Assembly: GCA_002104895.1 (NCBI GenBank)
Contig: MCFG01000565.1
Coordinates: 1 to 29,698, forward strand
Source: Anaeromyces robustus
Lineage: Eukaryota; Neocallimastigomycota; Neocallimastigomycetes; Neocallimastigales; Neocallimastigaceae
Direction of reading: 5' to 3'
Length of the DNA stretch: 29,698 nt
The notes beneath the pieces were generated by a model. It did no database searches, had not been told where the DNA came from, and saw only the letters and a list, made by a program, of their open reading frames with translations. The position numbers and the translations under genes are program-made. Positions 21,501 to 29,698 of the stretch are shown here, piece by piece. How positions within the stretch are numbered: position 1 is the stretch's first letter; each line of letters begins with the position of its first letter.

Positions 21501-24500
21501 CAGTAACATAAGTAGAATTACTATTTGGATAGAATCTTAATTGACCATCTTCATAACAATAATTTCCAGCTTTAGCTTCTTCAGTTTCTGGACATGCTTT
21601 TGAGGCTTCGGCAACACATTCACTTCCTTCTTTATCACATTTAATAATTGGTTTAGTTTCATCTCCTACATTAACATAATAACCTAAATCAACTTTAACC
21701 GTTTCACATCCATCGATAGAATCACAAATAATGGTTTGATTAACGGCTTTATTACTACCAGCATTTAAGAAATAACCACTTGAAGTGAAAGCAGATTTTA
21801 AATTACATGGACCAGTGGAATTAGTACATTCAATTAATCCATTAATATCTTCATTAACACCAACATAATAGGATGGAACAGTTTCTGGCGTTTGTTTTTC
21901 ACATTTCTTATTAGAACAATAAATAATAGAATTAGTTTGATCTACACTTTCAGCATTAACGTAGTATTCCATTTTAGAGGTAGAGGAACCTGTCTTAATA
22001 CCAACACATCCATTATCATTAGTACATTGGATTAATTGATTATTATCACCTGATTCGGCATAATTAGAATTCAAATAAACACCAAGTCCGACTTTTGATA
22101 ATTCTTCACAGGTAATGACATCTTTTAAATTAGTACATTCAATAATATCATTAGTAAGTGCAGTATCATCAATATCACCAGCATTCAAATAATATTCATT
22201 ACTTTCTTCGGTAGCTGAACTACTGGAAACTTTACAACCATTCTTTACACATTTAATTAATGGGAAGGTTTCAGTATTATTACCGTAATTAACATAAACA
22301 TCGTTAAGAGAAGCTGGTAAAATAGTACAAGTAGCTGCTGAAGATGCATATTGACATTGAATTAAAGTATCATTTAGTTTAGTGGAAAGAACACTTCCTG
22401 AATTAACATAATAAGCTGGAGGTTTATCACCAGCAGCTAAACTACTATTAGTTTGACATCCATTGGTTTCAGTACAAATAATTAATGGCATAGTTGGATC
22501 ATTATCAACATTACCATTCATGTAAACATCACCATCTTTAGCACTAATAATTTCACAACTAATCTTAGAACCAGTATTCTTACATTTAATTAAATCATTG
22601 ACTAACTTTTCATCGGAACTATTAATAGGATCAGCATTAATAAAGAATTCGGGTTGAGTAGTAGTTGCTTTACTTTCTCTAGTTTTACATCCTTTACTCG
22701 TACAATAAATTATTTCAGTGACGTTATGAGAGTTAATATAAATATTATTGGCGACACCATCCTTAACTTCACAACTAATAGTACTATTGCTATTAGAACA
22801 AATAATTAAATCGCTGGTAAGAGCGACATCAGCAGCAGGTTTTCCATTAAGATCACTGGAATTCAAGAATATTTCATTTTTACTTGCGGTAGCTTTACTA
22901 TTAACAGCAATACATCCTTTTGCGGTAGAACACTGAATCGTTTGAGCAGTGTTAATAGTATTTATATAAGTATCACCGTCTTTTGCTTCTAATACGTCAC
23001 ATTTTTTATTTTTACATTCAATTAAAGTATCTTTTAAAGGAACGGCAGTATTAGTACTTCCGGCATTAACAAAGCATTCCAATTTTTTATCAGTGGAATT
23101 TGATGCAGTTTCAACACAACCATTTTCACTACTACATAATAAAATTGGTTTTTCGTTATCTGTTACAATATAGTTGCTATTTAAATAGACATCATTATTT
23201 GATCCATTCGTGATTGAACATATCACTTTTGCATCAGTTCCTTCTCCTTTTACACATTTAATTAAATCATTTTTAAGAGGTTCAGTATTTGAAGAATCTG
23301 AATTTGGATAAAAAAGAGCATTAGCTTTTTTAAATTGATCATCGGTTGGTACTTTAGGAGTACATTTTCCAACTTTGTCACAAATAATTAAAGGTTTTTT
23401 CGTGGTATAGTCTTTTTCGTTGTTAAAATCGTTTAAAAAAACTTTAAGTTTTAGATTTGTGGTGGAAACTAATGCACATTTAGATTTACCACTAGTTAAA
23501 GTGCAATTTAAAAGTTCAGTAGCATCATCAATAAATCTTGGGAAGTATTCAGAACGTCCTGCCTTAGCTCCACTTTGATAAATAGTACAATTATTTGGAC
23601 AATTGATAACTTGAGATAAATCAACAGCATTAATATAAGTATCTTTTGCACTACCTTTACCAACAGCAGAACTACATGTAGTGTCGGTACAAGTAATCAT
23701 TTTTTTAATATCAGTACCATCAATATAACCTTCACCATCCGTTGAACTACCTTTGGAAACAGCACAATTTCCATTAGGACAAGTAATTACATTTAGATAT
23801 TTACTTCCATCGGGACTACTTCCATGATCAATATAAGCAAAACCATCAATAGAATTTGGTAATTTGGAACTTCCAGCTAATGATTCAAATTTTGAATTGG
23901 AATAAATAAGAATATTCTTAAATTTACCATCTTTTTTACTACTACCATCTAAAATGGCATGACCATCAGCACTAGCAATAGGAAAGGTATCAGATTTACA
24001 TTCCGTTGTAGAACAAATAATATATTTAGCATCAATTGCACTAGCATCTATAAAACCAGTATTTTGAGCTGGTGTAATATTGGAACCAGTTGTGACGACA
24101 GCAACAGCATTACCATTATTAATTGAAATGCAAGTTCCCGAAGAACAATCAATGACATTTTTATATTTTGAAGTTTGATCATCACCACTACCGGCATCAA
24201 TATAAGCAGTACCTGAAGTTGTACTACCCTTTTCTTCAGTACATGCTGATGTTTTACATTGTAATACATTTTCAGTTTTATATCCATCAATATAATATTT
24301 TGGAGAAATATCATTACCTCCATGATCAGATAAACCACAAATACTACTACTACTACTACTACCACTACTACCACTATTACTACTTTTATCACAAATAATA
24401 ATCTTTGTGGATTGACTACTACTTATGTAATATTTTTTATCTACGGTAGAATCAGTAGCGATACCAGTTATTAAGGAACAATCAGCAGTTGTACAAACAA

Positions 24501-26113
24501 TTATTCGATTACTGTTTGTATCTGAGCCATCAATATAGAAATAATTAACTACTGATGTAGTACTGGTAGTAGCGGTATCACTTCTTTTGGATGAAACACC
24601 TGTATTTGTTCCAGAACATAGAGTTGATGCACAATCATTATTATTATCAGCACATCCTATAATGTTTCCTTTATTTATATAATCAATATAGGCGTATCCA
24701 GCGGATGTAAATTTACTTTCTTTAAGACTACATTCGACTCCAGAAGATTCAAATTTACAAGTAATAATCTTTTTCATTTCGTCAGCTTCTATATAATGAA
24801 CTAATGGAATTTCTTTTGTAGCACCATCAATCAAGGCACAACTTGTTTTACCACTTGTATCTTTAGTACACTGAATAACTTTACCCGGCCAATCTGAATT
24901 ATAGTAAGCCATGGCAAAATCTGTTTCTCCATCAGGAGTAGTACATTTACTACCTTTATCGTTAGAATCGTATTTACAAGTAATGATTTTACTTTGAGTT
25001 GTAGCATCAATATAATATTTAGCTTCACCATCTTTATCAATTGCTTTACTGAGACTACATGAAGTACTATTACAAGTAATTACTTGTCTTTTATCAGCAT
25101 CTACATAGGCTTTTCCTTCATCTGTACTACCTTTACTTGAAGAAAATTTAGTACCTGAGGAGATATAAGTAATAATATTTCCAGGTGTAGCGGCATCGAT
25201 GTAAGTAGTACCATCAGCAAGTTTAGTAGTATTTACGGCTTCACAATCTGTTGGAGCAGTATTTGTACAACTTGCAGCAGAATTATATGTTTTAGTACCT
25301 GCAGTTCCATCTGTAGCTGTTCCATTTGGTCCAGTAAGATAAGTACCTTCACTAACAGCTTTTAGTTTGGTACAAGTACCAGTGTCATCACATTTATAAA
25401 GTGCTTTAGTAGTACCACTATCAGCACTTTCAAAATAATGATAAGTGGAAACAAGTTGTTTACATCCTTCACTAGTACATGAATAAATAATACCAGAAGT
25501 TGTAGTACCCATTTCACCTATTGAATAACCTTTATCAGTACCAATTGGTGGAGTAAATATTTCTACAGAAGCAGTAGTTAAACTATTTCCACCATATATC
25601 AATTTACAAGAAGCTGGTGTTGTATTTCGTCTTAGTCCTTCAGAATTTTTGACTTCATCTTTTGATAAATAAATTTCTTCACCTTTTATACAATAGTTAC
25701 CACCAGTTAAATCAGCATTAGAATTATCTTTACATTTATTACTATCACTATCAGTGGTATCCTCTTCACATTCAGTCATACCTAGGAATAATAAATAATA
25801 AAATAAATAAAAAGAATTATATTTAAATATTAATAATAGTTATTCTAATTAATATAAATCTATATGTACATTAATGAATATCATTCTTTTTCTTTATTAA
25901 CCTGTTACTTCTGCTGTTGCTAACCGTACATGATGAATAAGAAGTATGAAAAGTAAAAATTCTAAAATGTGTACACTAAAATATAAAGAAAAATAATGGT
26001 TATTATTTAGTAATTGAATTAATTGATAAGATAAAATAAAAACAAAATAAATAATAAGTTAATAATAAAAATACTTTTTTCCTTTACCTTTTTAGTTTTT
26101 TACACTTCAACAT
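18592..26113 (-). CDS. Scaffoldin B: tandem paralogue of scaffoldin A, ScaA-type (3 exons, 2429 aa)
   Basis: Proposed exons are 26113-26088, 25975-25902 and 25781-18592, with GT-AG junctions and the same phases as gene A. The 26-nt first exon gives the same MLKCKKLK start, and the signal peptide ends near RLATA. Exon 2 is 27 nt shorter than in gene A, an in-frame difference that supports coding. The array has slightly fewer two-cysteine units than A because it carries one copy, not two, of an N-terminal four-unit block. A Ser-rich stretch between two cysteines is coded by an ACT-type triplet run (24343-24384) and is absent from A. The dibasic linkers are kept (Lys-Arg at 432-433, Arg-Arg at 1800-1801), as is the hydrophobic C-terminal tail. 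About the last 700 residues differ from A at only four positions. The role is inferred to be the same as A: a surface-tethered non-catalytic scaffold. Confidence 0.8.
24343..24384. repeat. Coding ACT/AGT triplet microsatellite in scaffoldin B
   Basis: A run of ACT triplets on the plus strand (AGT, Ser, on the coding strand) makes a Ser/Gly-rich loop between two cysteines of one repeat unit. Scaffoldin A has a short Cys-Val-Lys-Lys-Asn-Lys-Cys here instead. Confidence 0.8.
25782..25901 (-). other. Intron 2 of scaffoldin B
   Basis: 120 nt, from donor AACAG|GTTAAT to acceptor TATTCCTAG, splitting the same Gly codon as in gene A. It is A/T-rich like its counterpart. Confidence 0.75.
25976..26087 (-). 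other. Intron 1 of scaffoldin B
   Basis: 112 nt, from donor AG|GTAAAG to acceptor ATATTTTAG, in the same phase as in gene A. Intron length and sequence differ between the copies, while the two exon ends are conserved. Confidence 0.7.
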
Positions 26114-27430
26114 TTTTTCTTTTTTTATTATTTTCCCTATGTATTACAGTTGTTGGGACTGTGGTATTGTTCTTAAATAGTTATAAAATTTAAGTATTAC
26201 TAATTTTAATAATGGTTCTTATTTTTATTATTTTCTTTTTTTTTTTAAACTGGAAAGTATTCCAATATTATTTTATGGTCTGTACATAAAAAATAAAGAG
26301 GTTTTTTTTATTTAAAAATGAACAACCATTTAAAGGAGAAAAAAAAAGAAAACTTGTTCAGTTTTTTATAATAAAGGTTCCAAAAAAATAAAAGGAAAAA
26401 AAGTCCTTGGAATGAAAAGATAAAAACCTACACAATATTAAAAAATAAATAATTAATTAATGAATTAAGGAAGAAATAAACATAGATTATTTAAGGAGCC
26501 TGTTATATTTTCATTAAGTCTTTTTCTTCTTACCTTTTTCTTTTTTTTTCCTTTAATTTTTCTAACACTTTATTGTAATTTCAATTTAGAGATTTTTTCC
26601 TCCCCTTTTATTTATTCGTTTTCTTTTATCTTTTACATTCAAAAAAAGGTAAATATTATGAAAATGGAGTGTTTTTTTCTAATTACAAATATGGAATAAT
26701 AGTAAAAGAATGTATTGGTTATAAAAAAATTAAGTAATAAAGTTTTTTTTTATATTTCATATTTAGATTAGAATTTTTTATTCTTTCTAGTAAAAGAATA
26801 TAATAAAAAAAGTTAAATATAATAAAAAATAGAAAGAAACTTACTTTTTAACAGGTTCAACGGATTGTTACTTGCTTTTTTTAAGCACTATCATTTAAAA
26901 ATTTACTCATTTAAAAAATTTACTCAATCAAAAAATTTCAAAAGAAAAATTTTTTTTTTCTATATTATTGATCTTCTATATACTACTATGCTATTCCGGG
27001 TCCAGTTTATTTATGGTGTAATGAAAACTCTTTAAACCATTATATTTATTAAAATGAATACCGTCATATTTAAAAATTACCTCTTCTTTTTTCTTTGTGT
27101 GTATTTCAATTGTTGAATTTGGTTTAATCAGGTTTCAACATAGTCAAGTCAGTACCTATAAAAACTAATTAATAAAAATCAATGTTAAAATTACTATTAT
27201 TATCACCTAAAAATTCTAAACTATACTAATTAAATAATGCTTTATTAAAAATTAAAAATTAAAAATAATTTTATTAAAAATTAAAAAAAAAGATATTAAA
27301 AACTATCAAATTATTAAATTATTGAGACTATTGCGTTAGTAATCAAAAAAAAAAAAAAAGGAAAACTAGATTTTAAAAATTTGAAAAATCAATTTGTATT
27401 TATACTTTTTTCTAAAAACAAATAATTTTT
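26114..27430. other. 5' flank of scaffoldin B, putative promoter and 5' UTR region
   Basis: Counterpart of 14001-15600 with deletions. The TACTTTCCAG motif (26250-26259), the donor-like AAAAGTAAGTTTC (26836-26848) and the GACTTGACTATGTTGAAACC block (about 27131-27158) persist. The donor-like GT after that block in copy 1 is lost here. Confidence 0.45.
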
Positions 27431-29499
27431 TAATACATTTAAGTAATTAGTATCATTTAATCCTTAATAGATTTATAACTATATATAAAATGAAATAAAA
27501 TATATATGAATAAAATAATATTGATAAAAAATCTGATAATATAAACTAATATAAAAATTATTAATAATTTGTAATATAAAAAATTATAATCTACGATTTT
27601 AAATCCCTAACATAAATTTATTATTTATTTTATATTTTTTTTCTTTATTTATATAATAATAGTAATAATTGTAATAATTGCTAGAATATGTAATTACGTT
27701 ATTTAAATACATTACGTTACATTATAGTATTAAGAGTTATAAGCCACATTTAACATAATATAAATTACATGTAAACTAAACTATTGAACAATTGTAACTT
27801 TTTATCATAAAATATATTAATAAAGTTGACATAATTATTAAACCCAATTAAATGACTGTTAATAATAATAACTATTTATATACTTTTTATTAATATCTAT
27901 ATAATATTTTATTATTATTATTATCTTTTAAGTACGTTTTAAGTAATCTTTTTTAAAAAAAGCTTTATTTTATTAATATATTTTATATCTTATAAGTTTT
28001 AACTTTTTTATATATATCTCACATAATAATATTTCATAATAATAATTTATGTATTGTTTAACATGTGTTAAACATTAATTTCTTTAGTATATAGTATATA
28101 TATAGATTTATTATTTATTATTATATTATTATATTATTATATTAATTTTATTTAAATTTTATTAAAAAATTTTTTACCATGTTACGTAATAATAAATTTA
28201 TTATATATATTTTAAATTAACAATTTTTTTTATAAATTAAAAATTAATAATTACTTTTTTTTTTGAACTTTATTTAATTAATTTAAATTAATTGTTTCAC
28301 AATAATTTTTTTACAGAAATAAATTATTTTGTCATTTTAATAACAAAAAGAGTAAATATTACATATATTAAAAAAAAAAGAAATAGACTTTTTTTAAAGC
28401 TTTTTAATAATGATAAAATAAATTTAATAAATATAAATATTTATATATGTATGTATTTATTTATTTATTTATTTATTTAATCTTAAAATTTAAAAATATT
28501 TATTTTATATATTTTCTTGTAATAAAAACTAAATAATTATATAAATAAAAATTAATATTTTATAACTTTATATAATAGTATAAGATTATAAGAATTTTTT
28601 TTAAATTCTTTCTAATATTATTTTTTCTTATTATTTTTAGTTTTTTTTTATATATTTTACTAATGAATATGATTAAAATATATATTTAAATTTTTAATAT
28701 TTTTTTAATATTTTTTTATATATTTTTTTATTTTTTTAATTATTTTTTAATTATTCTTTTTTTATTATAAAAATAAAAATAATTCAAAAAAATAAAATGT
28801 CTTTTGTTATAAAGAAAAAATCTACCTTCCTTTAAACATGAAAAACAGACTTAAAATACTTTTTTTTATTAATACAAAAAAATTACAATAAGAAAAAAAA
28901 GATATAATAAAATAAAGAATTAAAATTAACATTTGAATTAAATACACCCATTAAAAATTTTTTTCTTTAAATTAAATATTTTCACCATTTTATAATAAAA
29001 TTGTGTAACATTTTTTGTCCCACATATTTAAATTTATTTAAATAAAAATAAAATAAAAATGAGTTGAAATGAATTGAATTTTAAAAATAATAATAAAAGA
29101 AATAAAATTAAGATGAATTTAGATTAAAAGAATAAAAAAAAAATAAAATAAAGTAAAATAAAATTATTAATTAATTAATTTTTAATTTTATTAATTAATT
29201 TTACAATTTAATATTTATTTAAAAAAAATTTTATTTATTATAAAAAAATTTTTTTATAATAATTTTAATTACAATAAGATTAATGGAAACTTTTTACCAT
29301 AAAAATTTTTTTATTTTTACTAATAAAGAAATTGATTTTTTTTTAAAAAAAAAAAAAAAGAAACAAGAATTTAGGATTAATAAAAATTTCTAAAAATACA
29401 TAATAAATTTAAAAAATAATAAAAATCATAAAATAACTAATATTTAATATAATAGATATAAAAAATATATATTAAATATAAAAAACATAAAAAAAAATA
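27431..29499. other. Gene-free AT-rich DNA
   Basis: Homopolymers, AT runs and a TTTA run near 28450-28480. Short open frames here are low-complexity and have no counterpart elsewhere in the window. I see no gene, RNA or structured element that I can support. Confidence 0.55.
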
Positions 29500-29546
29500 A
29501 ATTATTTATTATTATAATTATTTATTATTATTATTATTATTATTAT

Positions 29547-29578
<32 letters not shown>

Positions 29579-29698
29579 TATTATTATTATTATTTATTAT
29601 TATTATTATCTTCTTATAAATTTATTTAATATTATTTATTATTATTATTTATTATATTAAATATTATTTTATTATTATTATTATTATTTATTATTTAT
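29500..29698. repeat. (TTA)n microsatellite region, resembles the window start
   Basis: Imperfect TTA array containing CTTCTTATAAATTTATTTA at 29610-29628, the same tag as at 29-47. The flanking triplet pattern is also similar to 1-110. Confidence 0.8.

Larger units (their letters stand above)
16695..27430. repeat. Tandem segmental duplication, copy 2
   Basis: Direct-orientation partner of copy 1, carrying scaffoldin B. Non-coding flanks align with copy 1 with many small indels, for example a shorter 5' flank around 26290-26340. The coding 3' half is far better conserved than the flanks. The left edge starts near GATGCAAAAATATAAAG. The right edge lies just after GTTAGTAATC plus an A run near 27360-27430. 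Confidence 0.85.

Noticed and set aside
5960-26113. Dictyostelium-type origin, or a bacterial S-layer or adhesin
   Set aside because: Spliced genes and AT-rich introns exclude bacteria. Absence of Asn/Gln homopolymers and the specific two-cysteine repeat favour a gut fungus, although this is not proven.
28292-28480. 62-residue frame on the plus strand
   Set aside because: Low-complexity, A/T-driven, ends in a TTTA repeat, and has no similarity to anything else in the window.

Overview
The window looks like nuclear DNA of an anaerobic gut fungus (Neocallimastigomycota: Piromyces, Neocallimastix, Anaeromyces and relatives). The reasons are extreme A+T richness outside genes, long A/T homopolymers and (TTA)n microsatellites, short GT-AG introns, and above all two giant secreted proteins built from dozens of small two-cysteine repeats that resemble the ScaA-type scaffoldins of the fungal cellulosome. 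No organism name can be proved from the sequence alone. Dictyostelium-like AT-rich genomes were considered, but the proteins lack the long Asn/Gln tracts typical there.

Layout: 1-3000 is gene-free AT-rich DNA with TTA/AAT microsatellites. 3001-3103 is a small GC-rich cluster of inverted 11-mers. 3240-3930 is a 24-bp minisatellite. About 4131-15600 is duplication block 1: 3' flank, scaffoldin gene A on the minus strand (5960-14000), and 5' flank. About 15600-16690 is a spacer with a nested minisatellite and a 29-bp-arm foldback. About 16695-27430 is duplication block 2, with the same order around scaffoldin gene B on the minus strand (18592-26113). 27430-29698 is gene-free AT-rich DNA ending in TTA repeats that resemble the start of the window.

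The simple open reading frames of the two genes begin at an internal Met (MTEC...). Comparing the two copies reveals two short upstream exons in each gene. They have matching splice sites and matching phase, and they add a classical signal peptide (start MLKCKKLK, then a hydrophobic core). Full lengths become 2591 and 2429 residues. Both proteins end in a short hydrophobic tail with nothing after it, as in a GPI-anchor signal, so each is predicted to be secreted and tethered to the cell surface. No catalytic, carbohydrate-binding or dockerin-like module is visible.

By family knowledge such proteins are non-catalytic scaffolds that collect dockerin-bearing cellulases and hemicellulases at the fungal surface. 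The length difference between the paralogues is largely explained by one extra four-repeat block in gene A. Their last ~700 residues are almost identical while the N-terminal thirds have diverged.
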